A stretch of DNA of 64,000 bases from Lachnospiraceae bacterium (GCA_017465095.1 JAFTWX010000071.1:62001-126000); one strand, 5' to 3'. Shown: positions 32,727-44,184, numbered from the stretch's first letter. Notes: generated by a model not told the origin, from the sequence alone. Program-made: numbers and translations.

Positions 32727-33923
32727 ATGATTTCACAAAAGTATAAAGATATGTTAGGACAGAAATCGGTAATTCGTGAAATGAGTGCTAAGGCACATAA
32801 AATCGGTGAGGAGATTGGATTTGAAAATGTATTTGATTACAGCCTCGGCAATCCGAGCGTTCCGGCGCCGGAAAAGGTAAATGAGGTCATCAAACAGATT
32901 CTGGATGAAAAAGAACCGCTTTCTCTTCACGGATACAGCGAGGGTCACGGTATTCTTTCCGTGCGTGAGAAAATTGCCGGTTACCTGAAGGAAACTTACG
33001 GTATTCCGTACAACTACAACCATATTTTCATGGCGTCCGGAGCAGCAGGAGCACTTGCTCATGCATTTCGTGCGGTAGTTTGTCCGGGGGAAGAGATTAT
33101 TACATTTGCTCCGTTTTTCCCGGAGTACAGACCGTATGTTGAGACGACAGGCGCAGTTTTAAAGATTGTTCCTGCGGATACAGAAAGTTTCCAGATTAAT
33201 TTTGAAGCGTTCGAGAAAGAGATTAACGAAAAGACGGCAGCAGTTTTAATCAATACGCCGAACAATCCGTCCGGAATTGTATATTCCACGGAAACGGTGC
33301 AGAAGCTGGCTGATATTTTGAAGAACGCACAGGAAAAATACGGACATGATATTTATATTATTTCCGATGAGCCGTATCGTGAAATTGTGTTTGAGGGCGT
33401 TGATGCACCTTGCGTATCCAAGTTCTACGACAACACAATTATGTGCTACTCCTACAGTAAGTCTTTGTCGTTCCCGGGAGAGCGTATCGGTTATGTGGCT
33501 GTCAATCCGGCTTGTAAGGATGCAGAAACTATTATACATATGTGTGTGCAGATTTCCAGAGGAATCGGACACAACTGTCCGGCTTCGTTGATTCAGCTTA
33601 CGGTTGCGGAGCTTCTCGGCGAAACCTCCGATCTGAAAGTGTATGAGACGAATGCGAACATTTTATACGATGAATTGACACGACTTGGTTTCTCTATTGT
33701 GAAACCGGGCGGAACATTCTACATGTTCCCGAAATCACCGATTGAAAATGCCAATGAATTTTGTAATACGGCACTTGAAAAATACAATTTGGTTCTGGTT
33801 CCGGGCGACAGCTTCGGATGTCCGGGATTTTTCCGTATTTCCTATTGTGTGGAGACGGAGAAAGTAAAACGTTCCATTGCAGCATTTGAGGCGCTGGCTA
33901 AGGAATATAATCTGACAGAATAG
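32727..33923 (+). CDS. Class I/II pyridoxal-phosphate aminotransferase
   Basis: A 398-residue fold-type I PLP enzyme. ASGAAGALAHAFRAVVCPGE is the cofactor phosphate region; NTPNNPSGIVYS carries the conserved Asn; ISDEPYREIVFEG the Asp and Tyr; the Schiff-base Lys is in YSYSKSLSFPGERIGYVAVN; FRISYCVETE holds the substrate-carboxylate Arg. The N-terminal NPSVPAPEKVNEVI and GYSEGHG fit the aspartate-type group. Amino acid specificity is not clear. AGGAGG precedes the ATG and it stands alone between the acyltransferase pair and the patatin gene. Confidence 0.9.
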   Translation: MISQKYKDMLGQKSVIREMSAKAHKIGEEIGFENVFDYSLGNPSVPAPEKVNEVIKQILDEKEPLSLHGYSEGHGILSVREKIAGYLKETYGIPYNYNHIFMASGAAGALAHAFRAVVCPGEEIITFAPFFPEYRPYVETTGAVLKIVPADTESFQINFEAFEKEINEKTAAVLINTPNNPSGIVYSTETVQKLADILKNAQEKYGHDIYIISDEPYREIVFEGVDAPCVSKFYDNTIMCYSYSKSLSFPGERIGYVAVNPACKDAETIIHMCVQISRGIGHNCPASLIQLTVAELLGETSDLKVYETNANILYDELTRLGFSIVKPGGTFYMFPKSPIENANEFCNTALEKYNLVLVPGDSFGCPGFFRISYCVETEKVKRSIAAFEALAKEYNLTE

Positions 33924-33971
33924 AAATAATCTGTAATAACAGGCATATATTGAATGGAAAGAAGTGGTTTG

Positions 33972-34820
33972 ATGTACAAAGCGGGTCTTGTTTTGGAAGG
34001 CGGCGGAATGAAAGGTATTTATACGGCGGGAGTTTTGGATTTTTTCCTGGAAAAAGGGATTGAATTCGAAGCGTGCTACGGGGTATCCATGGGTTCCTGC
34101 CTTATGTGCAGCTATATATCCAAACAGCCGGGAAGAGGGTTTCGTACGATTGCGGACAATCTGAAAGATAAAAATTATTGCGGATTTTACAGTCTGCTTA
34201 CGACCGGCGATATTTTTAATGCGGACATGTGTTATAACAAGATTCCCAATGAACTGGATCCGTATGATTATGAGACGGCGCATGCTTACAAGGGGAAGGC
34301 TTATGCGGTCATTACGGATATAGAAAGCGGAAAGCCGATTTATTACGAGATGAAAGATTATCACAAAGATATTGTTGCCATTCAGGCATCATCTTCTTTG
34401 CCGCTTGTGTCGCGTATTGTTGAGTTTGACGGCGGTAAATATCTGGACGGCGGTATTGCGGACTGCATTCCGATTATGAAGTCTCTCAAGGACGGGAACC
34501 GGAAAAACATTGTCATTATGACCAAGGAAGAAGGATACCGCCGGACACCGTTTTCTATGCTCGGTCTGGCGAAAATAAAGTATCGCAAATATCCGTATTT
34601 GATTCACGATCTGGCCATTCGCCACGAACGTTATAATCGCACGCTTGATTTCCTTGAGAAGGAGCAGGCAAGGGGAAATGTGTTTGTGATTCGTCCGAAA
34701 AAGCCTTCGAAGGTAGGACGTATCGAGAAAAATCGTGAAAAGCTGAAGGCGTTGTATCAGGAGGGATATGAGGATGCAAAAGCCTGCTATGAGGACATGG
34801 TTGCATATTTAGAAAAGTAA
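33972..34820 (+). CDS. Patatin-like phospholipase
   Basis: A 282-residue serine acyl hydrolase with the patatin fold, probably cutting lipid acyl chains. The oxyanion loop is VLEGGGMKGIYTAGVLDFF, the nucleophile elbow is YGVSMGSC (G-x-S-x-G), and the catalytic Asp is in YLDGGIADCIP. No signal peptide. The frame offers ATG at 33954, but GAAAGAAG lies at a correct distance from ATG 33972, whose product begins MYKAGLVLEGGG, the usual family start. The C-terminal third is basic, as in YjjU-type patatins. Confidence 0.88.
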   Translation: MYKAGLVLEGGGMKGIYTAGVLDFFLEKGIEFEACYGVSMGSCLMCSYISKQPGRGFRTIADNLKDKNYCGFYSLLTTGDIFNADMCYNKIPNELDPYDYETAHAYKGKAYAVITDIESGKPIYYEMKDYHKDIVAIQASSSLPLVSRIVEFDGGKYLDGGIADCIPIMKSLKDGNRKNIVIMTKEEGYRRTPFSMLGLAKIKYRKYPYLIHDLAIRHERYNRTLDFLEKEQARGNVFVIRPKKPSKVGRIEKNREKLKALYQEGYEDAKACYEDMVAYLEK

Positions 34821-34852
34821 GTTACGGGTAATTTTACCGGAAAGGAAAATAG

Positions 34853-35689
34853 ATGTTAGAAATAGTAAAAGCGCTTTTGTTCGGTATCGTGGAAGGTATC
34901 ACGGAATGGCTTCCGATCAGCAGTACCGGCCACATGATTATTCTGGATGAGTTTGTGAGACTGAATGTCAGAGAAGAGTTCTGGGATCTGTTTTTGGTTG
35001 TGATTCAGCTGGGAGCCATTTTGGCAGTGGTTATTTTGTACTGGAACAGTATTTTTCCGATGAACCTGACGAAAAAAGAGGAACCGTTTTGGAAGAAGGA
35101 TATACTCGTGCTTTGGGGAAAGATTCTTCTTGCCTGTGTTCCGGCGGCGGTAATCGGACTTGCGTTTGACGATCTGCTGGATAAATATTTGTACAATTTT
35201 CCGTGTGTGGCGTTGGCGCTGATTGTGTTCGGTATTTTGTTTATTATCGTTGAAAAGAAGAAAAAAGGGCAGGCGGCAAAGATTAACACCATCGCCGAAC
35301 TTGATTATAAAACTGTTTTGCTGATCGGTGTGTTTCAGCTCATCGCGGCAATTTTTCCGGGAACATCCAGATCCGGTGCAACTATCGTAGGTGCCCTTTT
35401 GCTTTCGGTATCGCGAGTGGTGGCAGCAGAATTTACATTTTATCTGGCGATTCCTGTCATGTGCGGTGCGAGTCTTTTGAAGCTTGTGAAGTTTATGACT
35501 ATGGGACTTTCTTTCGCATTAGGTGAAGTTATGATACTTTTGGTGGGATGTATTTCTGCCTTTGTTGTGTCAATTTTGGTCATAAAGTTGCTTATGGGAT
35601 ACATAAAAAAGCACGATTTTATCCCGTTTGGAATATATCGGATTGCTCTCGGTATAGTATTATTGATATATTTTGGCTTAAATCTTTAA
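34853..35689 (+). CDS. uppP: Undecaprenyl-diphosphatase
   Basis: A 278-residue integral membrane enzyme (BacA family) that recycles undecaprenyl pyrophosphate, the lipid carrier of wall synthesis, and gives some bacitracin tolerance. The first active-site block is GIVEGITEWLPISSTGHMII, the second IFPGTSRSGATIVGALL with the catalytic Ser and Arg. Seven to eight hydrophobic helices. GGAAAGG precedes the ATG. It follows the patatin gene by 32 bp and both may be one unit. Confidence 0.95.
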   Translation: MLEIVKALLFGIVEGITEWLPISSTGHMIILDEFVRLNVREEFWDLFLVVIQLGAILAVVILYWNSIFPMNLTKKEEPFWKKDILVLWGKILLACVPAAVIGLAFDDLLDKYLYNFPCVALALIVFGILFIIVEKKKKGQAAKINTIAELDYKTVLLIGVFQLIAAIFPGTSRSGATIVGALLLSVSRVVAAEFTFYLAIPVMCGASLLKLVKFMTMGLSFALGEVMILLVGCISAFVVSILVIKLLMGYIKKHDFIPFGIYRIALGIVLLIYFGLNL

Positions 35690-35746
35690 TTTTTTTGTTC
35701 AAAACGGAGAAAACACAGATTTTACAAGGGTTTTTGCTTAAAAAAT

Positions 35747-35775
35747 TTGACACTTCCCTGAAAGTGAGTTATAGT
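35747..35775 (+). promoter_or_regulatory. Strong sigma-A promoter of the histone-like gene
   Basis: TTGACA (35747-35752), a 17-nt spacer and TATAGT (35770-35775), 86 nt before the start codon. The consensus -35 and spacing fit a highly expressed gene. Confidence 0.8.
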
Positions 35776-35860
35776 AAGAGCCGTAAAAGTTAATCAAAGC
35801 TAATATTCAGTCAGCATGTATTTGTTTAAATAGCAAAGGGAAGAAAAGGAGATTGTTATT

Positions 35861-36322
35861 ATGGCAGACGTAAAGAAAGCAGCAGCAACAGCAAAACCGG
35901 TAGCAAAGGCAGTAGCAGCTACAAAGGCAGCTGAGACAAAAGAAGTAAAAGCAGAAGTAAAGAAAGAAACAGCAAAAAAAGCACCTGCTAAAAAGGCAGC
36001 ACCTGCTAAGAAAGCTGAACCTGCTAAAAAAGAAACAGTAAAGAAAGAAACAGCAAAGAAAGCACCTGCTAAAAAAGCAGCTACTACTACAGCAAAAAAA
36101 GCACCTGCTAAAAAGGCTGAAGTAAAAGCAAGCATCAGTGTACAGTTTGATGGCAAAGAATACAAATCAGAAGATTTCGTTAAGATCGCAAAAGACGTAT
36201 GGCAGTATGACCTCGGTAAGAAAGTTGCTGACTTCAAGTCAGTTGAATTATATGTTAAACCGGAAGAAAGCGCTGTATACTACGTAATCAACGGCGATGT
36301 AACAGGAAGCTTTGCAATCTAA
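35861..36322 (+). CDS. Histone-H1-like Lys/Ala-rich protein with DUF6465-type C-terminal domain
   Basis: 153 residues in two parts. Residues 1-90 are nearly all Lys, Ala, Glu, Pro and Thr, with repeated AKKAPAKKA/KKETAKKAPAKK units as in bacterial histone-H1-like tails. Residues 91-153 form a small folded domain (SISVQFDGKEYKSEDFVKIA, then VKPEESAVYYVINGDVTGSF), resembling the DUF6465 domain of Lachnospiraceae; the family name is from memory. A DNA- or RNA-binding nucleoid role is inferred from the tail. AAAGGAG precedes the ATG. It is a single-gene unit with strong promoter and terminator, so it should be abundant. Confidence 0.78.
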   Translation: MADVKKAAATAKPVAKAVAATKAAETKEVKAEVKKETAKKAPAKKAAPAKKAEPAKKETVKKETAKKAPAKKAATTTAKKAPAKKAEVKASISVQFDGKEYKSEDFVKIAKDVWQYDLGKKVADFKSVELYVKPEESAVYYVINGDVTGSFAI

Positions 36323-36360
36323 TTTATGCACTCCGGTACATAGTTTTAGTTATGCTATTT

Positions 36361-36396
36361 ATCCCGGGACAGGTGAACTGTCCCGGGATTTTTTAT
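36361..36396 (+). terminator. Strong terminator after the histone-like gene
   Basis: ATCCCGGGACAG pairs perfectly with CTGTCCCGGGAT, loop GTGAA, followed by TTTTTT. Confidence 0.92.
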
Positions 36397-36425
36397 TTGT
36401 GTTATTGGTAGGAGGGAAATTGAAA

Positions 36426-37472
36426 ATGGAATCGATTATTACATTAAAAAACGTGTCAAAAGAATTTAAAGTCCTGAACCGCCACGAGGGAATTAAGGGC
36501 GGATTTCAGGATCTCTTTTCAAGAGACTATAAAATTATCAGAGCGGTAAATGATGTTTCGATGGAAATTATGCCGGGCGAGATATGCGGATATTTGGGAC
36601 CGAACGGAGCCGGAAAATCCACGACAATCAAAATGATGACCGGCGTTCTGGAACCGACATCCGGTGAGATACTTGTGAACGGACGGATTCCGTACAAAAA
36701 TCGCACGGAGAACGCACAGAACATCGGAGTTGTCTTTGGGCAACGTTCGCAGCTCTGGTGGGCACTTCCTCTCATAGAGTCGTTTAAATTGCTTCGGGAT
36801 ATTTATCAGATTGATGAAAAAGATTTCAAAGATATGATGGAGCTGTACGAGTCGCTGGTGGATATTAAGGAACTATATTCCAAACCGGTGCGCCAGATGT
36901 CACTCGGACAGAGGACCCTCAGCGATATTCTGGCAGCGTTTTTGCACAACCCGGGAGTTGTTTTTCTCGATGAGCCGACGATTGGTCTGGATGTATCCAT
37001 GAAGAGTAAAATTCGAGATTTGATCAAAGCGCTGAATCATGAGAAAAAGACGACGGTCATTCTCACAACCCATGACATGGGCGACGTGGATGCGCTTTGC
37101 AAGCGTATTGTCATTATTGATAAAGGTGTTATGCTGTATGACAATTCCATCGAGAATTTAAGAAGTTTTTTCGGTGCATACCGTACACTTCGCCTGCGTT
37201 TTACAAAGGATGCATCGCAGCTCACGGAAGATGCACTCAAAAAACAGGCAGCGGAGCTTGCCGTCGATCTTAAGAACGTATATCCGCAGGTAAAGTCGAT
37301 CAGTGTCTCCGTGGGCGAAGAGTGGGTGGATGTTCTTCTCAATGAAGACGAGATTCCGCTGATGAAGGTGCTCAGTCACATTCAGGAAACAAGACGTATT
37401 TACGATGTGCAGCTCAAAGAGATTTCTACGGAGAGTGTCATCAAGAAAATTTATGACAAAGAGATAGAGTAG
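36426..37472 (+). CDS. ABC-2 type exporter, ATP-binding protein
   Basis: A 348-residue ATPase. Walker A GPNGAGKST, Q-loop VVFGQRSQLWW, signature RQMSLGQRTLSDILAAFL (LGQR in place of LSGGQ), Walker B VVFLDEPTIGLDV and H-loop TTHDMGD. The RSQLWW Q-loop and LGQR signature are typical of the ATPases paired with DUF990-type permeases. A C-terminal extension of about 100 residues follows the ATPase core. TAGGAGGG at about 36411 fits the ATG at 36426. The export substrate is unknown. Confidence 0.88.
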   Translation: MESIITLKNVSKEFKVLNRHEGIKGGFQDLFSRDYKIIRAVNDVSMEIMPGEICGYLGPNGAGKSTTIKMMTGVLEPTSGEILVNGRIPYKNRTENAQNIGVVFGQRSQLWWALPLIESFKLLRDIYQIDEKDFKDMMELYESLVDIKELYSKPVRQMSLGQRTLSDILAAFLHNPGVVFLDEPTIGLDVSMKSKIRDLIKALNHEKKTTVILTTHDMGDVDALCKRIVIIDKGVMLYDNSIENLRSFFGAYRTLRLRFTKDASQLTEDALKKQAAELAVDLKNVYPQVKSISVSVGEEWVDVLLNEDEIPLMKVLSHIQETRRIYDVQLKEISTESVIKKIYDKEIE

Positions 37473-37480
37473 GTGGCGAC

Positions 37481-38290
37481 ATGAAGAAAAAAATATGGAA
37501 ATATTTGACGCTTCTTCGGGTCGGCATTTTGGAAGAGATGCAGTTCCGGCTCGGAGCGGTGACAAAACTGTTTGGTAATATTATTTATCTGATTATTATT
37601 TATTTTTTATGGAAAGCAATCTTTGCAGGTGCACCTACAGAGGTGGTCAACGGAATGACATTTGAAGATACCATGATTTATCTGGTGCTCGCATCTGCAC
37701 TTTTTTACACCATGGAAATGTACGTAACCTGGGACATGGGAAGAAGGATTAAGTCCGGGGATATTGTGGTGGATTTTCTTCGTCCGATGGGATATATCAA
37801 GTTTCAGGTGCTTTCCCTGTCAGGGAATACGATTGTGTCTGCAGTCACATCCCTTCTGCCGACAATGATTATCGTATATCTGATTACAGGCGGAGGATTT
37901 GCCCTTTCCTGCAACTTGCTGTTTTTTACGGCGGCGATTATGATTGGAACCGTATTGAATTATTTCATCAACTTTTTTGTCGGAACAATCTGTTTTTACA
38001 CGGAGTCCATCTGGGGCATTAATATTATGAAAGAAGTAATTGTGTTACTGCTTTCCGGCGCAAGTATTCCGCTTGCCTTTTTCCCGGAAACACTGCAAAA
38101 AGTTGTGTATTATCTGCCGTTTCAGGCGATTTATAATACGCCGCTTAAGTTGCTTATAGACAACTCCCTGTCTTTGCAAAGCCGGATGAGTATGCTCGGT
38201 TTGCAACTGTTTTGGACGGTGGTTGTCGGATGTATCAGTTATGCATTTTTCAAGATTTCTGTCAGAAGAATTACAGTGAACGGAGGTTGA
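37481..38290 (+). CDS. ABC-2 type exporter permease, first subunit
   Basis: A 269-residue membrane protein with six hydrophobic helices of the DUF990-like ABC-2 permease group (YLTLLRVGILEEMQFRLGAV start; GDIVVDFLRPMGYIKFQVLS loop; SIPLAFFPETLQKVVYYLPF near the last helix pair). It is 8 bp after the ATPase gene and 7 bp before the second permease gene, so all three form one heteromeric exporter. GTGGCGAC is a weak ribosome binding site. Confidence 0.85.
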   Translation: MKKKIWKYLTLLRVGILEEMQFRLGAVTKLFGNIIYLIIIYFLWKAIFAGAPTEVVNGMTFEDTMIYLVLASALFYTMEMYVTWDMGRRIKSGDIVVDFLRPMGYIKFQVLSLSGNTIVSAVTSLLPTMIIVYLITGGGFALSCNLLFFTAAIMIGTVLNYFINFFVGTICFYTESIWGINIMKEVIVLLLSGASIPLAFFPETLQKVVYYLPFQAIYNTPLKLLIDNSLSLQSRMSMLGLQLFWTVVVGCISYAFFKISVRRITVNGG

Positions 38291-38297
38291 TAAGTGT

Positions 38298-39110
38298 ATG
38301 AATAAAGAATTAAAAAAGAGAGGTCTGCGCTTTTATGCCTCCATCTATTTTAAAATTATTGCGCAGGATTTTAAAAGTAAAATGAGCTACCGGGCGGATT
38401 TCATTATTTCCATGCTCGGAATGATTTTGACCAATATTTCGGGATTTGTAACTTTTTACATCATGTTTCAAAACTTTGAGACAATCAATGGGTGGAACTA
38501 TTATGAGATGCTCTTTTTGTACGGATTTTCGCTGATTGCGCTGACGCCGATGCAGTGTCTGTTTGACAACAATTGGAATCTGCGTTATGCCGTGTACGAC
38601 GGAAGTTTTATCAAATACTGCTTCCGGCCGATTAATATTTTCTTCTATTTTATTTCGGAAGTGTTTGATGTGAAAGGGCTCGGACAGCTGTTGATGGGAA
38701 GTCTGACTCTCGGATATGCATGGCACAATTTGGGGCTTCAGATGACTGTCGGTAAGGCGTTTCTTCTGGTGGCGGCGCTTCTTACAGGTTCGCTTTTTAT
38801 GATAGCAATTATGAATCTGGCTGCGGCGACCTGTTTCTGGCTTGTCAATTCCGGCTTCGTCATGGTGACGATGTTTAAATTTACCGAGTATGCAAGATAT
38901 CCGGTGACGATTTTTCAGGGGATATTCCGCGGATTGTTTACTTTTGTGATTCCGATTGCGTTCGTGGCGTATTATCCGAGTTATATTTTCCTGCGTCCGG
39001 GACTTCCTGTTCTGACGTGTTTGTCTCCGCTTTTCGGAATCTTCTTCTTTTGGGTCAGTTACCGTGTATGGATGCTCGGCGCAAGCCGGTATTCGGGTAC
39101 GGGAAACTAA
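38298..39110 (+). CDS. ABC-2 type exporter permease, second subunit
   Basis: A 270-residue membrane protein with six hydrophobic helices, related to its neighbour (FKIIAQDFKSKMSYRADFII opening, FIKYCFRPINIFFYFISEVF loop, IPIAFVAYYPSYIFL near the end). The two permeases likely pair with the ATPase dimer. GGAGGTTG precedes the ATG. The operon closes at the long hairpin 39140-39203. Confidence 0.85.
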   Translation: MNKELKKRGLRFYASIYFKIIAQDFKSKMSYRADFIISMLGMILTNISGFVTFYIMFQNFETINGWNYYEMLFLYGFSLIALTPMQCLFDNNWNLRYAVYDGSFIKYCFRPINIFFYFISEVFDVKGLGQLLMGSLTLGYAWHNLGLQMTVGKAFLLVAALLTGSLFMIAIMNLAAATCFWLVNSGFVMVTMFKFTEYARYPVTIFQGIFRGLFTFVIPIAFVAYYPSYIFLRPGLPVLTCLSPLFGIFFFWVSYRVWMLGASRYSGTGN

Positions 39111-39139
39111 ATGGAAAACTGTATGTAATATAGTAGAAA

Positions 39140-39203
39140 GTCCTGTCGATTATTTAGTGTAGCGCAAGCGTGCCCGAAATAATCGACAGGACGTTCTTAT
39201 TTT
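39140..39203. terminator. Long terminator hairpin after the exporter operon
   Basis: GTCCTGTCGATTATTT pairs perfectly with AAATAATCGACAGGAC around a loop of about 20 nt that itself contains GCGCAAGCG. A T-rich tract follows. Confidence 0.88.
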
Positions 39204-39237
39204 ATATATTTTTTAGAATTCTTTTACAGGTATTGTG

Positions 39238-39266
39238 TTGACAATAAAAAGACCGAGTGTTATAAC
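39238..39266 (+). promoter_or_regulatory. Sigma-A promoter of the hrcA operon
   Basis: TTGACA (39238-39243), 17-nt spacer, TATAAC (39261-39266). The CIRCE operator lies just downstream, where a repressor would block transcription. Confidence 0.88.
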
Positions 39267-39281
39267 TATGATTAGTAAATG

Positions 39282-39308
39282 TTAGCACTCGGATTAAATG
39301 AGTGCTAA
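39282..39308 (+). promoter_or_regulatory. CIRCE operator (HrcA binding site)
   Basis: A perfect TTAGCACTC-N9-GAGTGCTAA (39282-39290 and 39300-39308), identical to the CIRCE consensus. HrcA bound here represses the operon until heat shock. Confidence 0.98.
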
Positions 39309-39332
39309 CAAAAAAGAAAAAGGAGTGATACG

Positions 39333-40367
39333 GTGGAAATTGATGCAAGAAAAATGAAAATTCTTCAAGCGATTGTTCGCAACTACCTTGAGACGGGCGA
39401 GCCGGTCGGAAGCCGTACCATTTCCAAGTACACGGATCTCAACCTGAGTTCGGCCACCATCCGGAATGAGATGGCAGATTTGGAGGAGCTTGGATACATT
39501 CTTCAGCCGCACACATCGGCAGGGCGTATTCCTTCCGATAAAGGGTATCGGCTTTATGTCGATACGATGATGGCGGAGAAGGAACAGGAAGTCAATGAGA
39601 TGAAAGAACTTCTTCTGGAAAAAGAGGAGAAGATGGATGCCATGTTAAAGCGTGTGGCGAAGATTCTGGCAAATGACACCAACTATGCTGCCATGATCTC
39701 GGCACCGGCGGTGCAGGGGAATAAAGTAAAGTTCATCCAGCTTTCCAGAGTGGATAAACACCAGCTCATCGCAGTTATCATGGTGGAAGGCAACATTATT
39801 AAGAATAATATCATCCATGTGAATGATTATCTTGATGATGAGACGATTCTGAAATTGAACATTATGCTCAACAGTTCCCTCGGCGGACTTTCCATTTCGG
39901 AAATCAATTTGGCCATGATTGCACAGCTGAAACATCAGGCGGGTGTACATGAGGATATTATCAGCGATGTGATTGATGCGGTGGCAGATGCCATCAAAGG
40001 GAATGATGAGGACCTTGAGATTTACACATCCGGAGCGAAAAACATTTTCCGCTATCCGGAGCTTGCCGATAATCAGAAGGCCAGTGAGATCATCGATGCC
40101 TTTGAAGAAAAGCAGATGCTCAGTTCTCTCGTGAAGGAGACACTTACCAATTCGGAGAGCAGAGGAATTCAGGTATATATCGGAGAGGAATCGCCGGTTT
40201 CGACCATCAAAGATTGCAGCGTAGTGACTGCGACGTATGAATTGGGAGAAGGAATGCGGGGAACGATTGGTATTATAGGTCCGAAGCGTATGGACTATGA
40301 AAAGGTAGTGGATTCCCTGAAAGGTCTGATGCATCAGTTGGATAATTTATACGATAAAAATGAATAG
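39333..40367 (+). CDS. hrcA: Heat-inducible transcription repressor HrcA
   Basis: A 344-residue repressor that binds CIRCE. The N-terminal winged helix is RKMKILQAIVRNYLETGEPV, SRTISKYTDLNLSSATIRNE and MADLEELGYILQPHTSAGRI, all strongly conserved. The middle GAF-like domain and the C-terminal GTIGIIGPKRMDYEKVVD are present. The start is GTG at 39333, 7-8 nt after AAAGGAG. It is first in hrcA-grpE-dnaK-dnaJ and autoregulated through CIRCE 25 bp upstream. Confidence 0.97.
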   Translation: MEIDARKMKILQAIVRNYLETGEPVGSRTISKYTDLNLSSATIRNEMADLEELGYILQPHTSAGRIPSDKGYRLYVDTMMAEKEQEVNEMKELLLEKEEKMDAMLKRVAKILANDTNYAAMISAPAVQGNKVKFIQLSRVDKHQLIAVIMVEGNIIKNNIIHVNDYLDDETILKLNIMLNSSLGGLSISEINLAMIAQLKHQAGVHEDIISDVIDAVADAIKGNDEDLEIYTSGAKNIFRYPELADNQKASEIIDAFEEKQMLSSLVKETLTNSESRGIQVYIGEESPVSTIKDCSVVTATYELGEGMRGTIGIIGPKRMDYEKVVDSLKGLMHQLDNLYDKNE

Positions 40368-40384
40368 CCGAAAGGAATGAGGAA

Positions 40385-41026
40385 ATGGCAGATAAAAAAG
40401 AAGATGCAGTGAAGCAGGCAATTAAAGATGCACAGGAAGCTGCAGCAAAAGAAACAGAAAAAGAAACAGCAGAGGTGACGGAGGATACGGAAGAGGAAAC
40501 AGCAGAGACGGCCGAAGCACCGGAGCAGGAGGAGGCGGAAGATACAAAGTCATCCAAACTCTTCGGAAAAGACAAAAAGAAAAAAGAAAAAGACAAATCC
40601 AAAGAAAAGATAGAAGAACTGGAAGATAAGGTAAAACGTCAGTTGGCTGAGTTCGAAAATTTCCGCAATCGAAGCGAAAAGGAAAAAGCACAGATGTTTG
40701 ACCTCGGTGCAAAAAATGTACTGGAAAAAATCCTGCCGGTGGTAGACAACTTTGAAAGAGGTCTGATGACCGTTCCGGCGGACGGAGAGAAAGCGTTTGC
40801 GGACGGAATGCAGATGATTTACAAACAGCTGATGACAGAACTTGAATCCATCGGGGTAAAACCGATCGAAGCAGTCGGACAGGAATTTGATCCGAACTTC
40901 CACAATGCGGTGATGCAGGTGGAGAGTGAAGAGTACGAAACGGGTGTTGTGGCACAGGAACTCATGAAGGGATACACCTACAAAGACACCGTGCTCCGTC
41001 ACAGCATGGTAGCAGTTGTGCAGTAA
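40385..41026 (+). CDS. grpE: Nucleotide exchange factor GrpE
   Basis: A 213-residue cochaperone that releases ADP from DnaK. The first about 75 residues are a long disordered acidic tail (Glu/Thr/Ala-rich), then a Lys-rich run (FGKDKKKKEKDKSKEK), then the coiled-coil and beta-wing domain: RQLAEFENFRNRSEKEKAQM, ILPVVDNFERGL, GVKPIEAVGQEFDPNFHNAV and GYTYKDTVLRHSMVAVVQ. The acidic extension makes it longer than usual. The ATG lies 17 bp after hrcA. Confidence 0.95.
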   Translation: MADKKEDAVKQAIKDAQEAAAKETEKETAEVTEDTEEETAETAEAPEQEEAEDTKSSKLFGKDKKKKEKDKSKEKIEELEDKVKRQLAEFENFRNRSEKEKAQMFDLGAKNVLEKILPVVDNFERGLMTVPADGEKAFADGMQMIYKQLMTELESIGVKPIEAVGQEFDPNFHNAVMQVESEEYETGVVAQELMKGYTYKDTVLRHSMVAVVQ

Positions 41027-41061
41027 TCGACAGTTTCGATTCGTAAAATGAGAACAATTAA

Positions 41062-42969
<1,908 letters not shown>

Positions 42970-42978
42970 TAAATCGTT

Positions 42979-44184
42979 ATGGCAGAACAGAAACGAGACT
43001 ATTATGAGGTCTTAGGTGTAGATAAAAATGCCGATGATGCGGCAATTAAAAAAGCATACAGAGCACTTGCCAAAAAATATCATCCGGACATGAACCCGGG
43101 AGATCAGGAAGCGGAAAAGAAATTCAAGGAGGCTTCCGAGGCTTATGCAATCTTGAGTGATCCGGAAAAGAAACGTCAGTATGACCAGTTTGGTCATGCT
43201 GCGTTTGAGCAAGGCGGCGGTGGCGGAGGCTTTGGCGGTTTTGATTTCAGCGGCGCAGATTTTACGGATATTTTCGGGGATATTTTCGGGGATATGTTCG
43301 GCGGCGGAAGAAGCCGTCGCCAAAGTAACGGTCCTATGAAGGGGTCCAATGTCCGCACCAGTGTGCGTATTACTTTTGAGGAAGCGGTTTTCGGCGTGGA
43401 AAAAGAGCTGGATCTTAACTTGAAGGACAGTTGTCCGACCTGTAAGGGAAGCGGAGCGAAGCCGGGAACAAGCAAAACCACATGCGGAAAGTGCGGCGGA
43501 AAAGGTCAGGTAGTATTTACCCAGCAGTCGTTTTTCGGAACTGTCCGCAATGTGCAGACGTGTCCGGATTGCGGCGGAAGCGGTCAGGTGATTAAAGAGA
43601 AATGTGCGGACTGTCACGGTTCCGGCTATGTGACGAACCGCAAGAAGATTCAGGTCACCATTCCGGCGGGTATTGACCACGGTCAGAGTATCCGTATCCG
43701 TGATAAAGGTGAGCCGGGTGTCAACGGCGGCCCGAGAGGAGATCTCCTGGTGGAAGTTATGGTGCAGCGTCACCCAATCTTCCAGAGACAGGATTACAAC
43801 ATTTATTCTACGGTTCCGATTTCGTTTGCAGTGGCAGCACTCGGCGGTGAGATTCTGGTAGACACCGTGGACGGAAGAGTGGTATACGATGTGAAGGCAG
43901 GCACACAGACCGACACGAAGGTGCGTCTCAAAGGAAAAGGTGTTCCTTCCCTTCGCGATAAAAATTACCGCGGCGATCATTATGTAACGCTGGTTGTCCA
44001 GACGCCGGAAAAAATGTCATCCGAAGCAAAAGAACTTCTTCGTAAATTTGATGCTGCGACGGACAATTCTCTTGAGGCGGTAAAAAATTACACGGAAAGT
44101 AAAAAAGATAAAGATAAGGATCCGAAAGATTCCGGCCCAAGCGGCGGAAAAGGGTCTAAGAAGAAAAAAGGGTTGTTCCGATAA
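42979..44184 (+). CDS. dnaJ: Chaperone protein DnaJ
   Basis: A 401-residue type I Hsp40. The J domain carries HPD ([10 protein letters not shown]). A Gly/Phe-rich linker follows ([20 protein letters not shown]). The zinc domain has four CxxCxGxG repeats: [27 protein letters not shown] and [10 protein letters not shown]-terminal substrate domains end at [12 protein letters not shown], then a basic tail of about 45 residues ([18 protein letters not shown]), longer than in most DnaJ. It lies 9 bp after dnaK. Confidence 0.97.
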   Translation: MAEQKRDYYEVLGVDKNADDAAIKKAYRALAKKYHPDMNPGDQEAEKKFKEASEAYAILSDPEKKRQYDQFGHAAFEQGGGGGGFGGFDFSGADFTDIFGDIFGDMFGGGRSRRQSNGPMKGSNVRTSVRITFEEAVFGVEKELDLNLKDSCPTCKGSGAKPGTSKTTCGKCGGKGQVVFTQQSFFGTVRNVQTCPDCGGSGQVIKEKCADCHGSGYVTNRKKIQVTIPAGIDHGQSIRIRDKGEPGVNGGPRGDLLVEVMVQRHPIFQRQDYNIYSTVPISFAVAALGGEILVDTVDGRVVYDVKAGTQTDTKVRLKGKGVPSLRDKNYRGDHYVTLVVQTPEKMSSEAKELLRKFDAATDNSLEAVKNYTESKKDKDKDPKDSGPSGGKGSKKKKGLFR

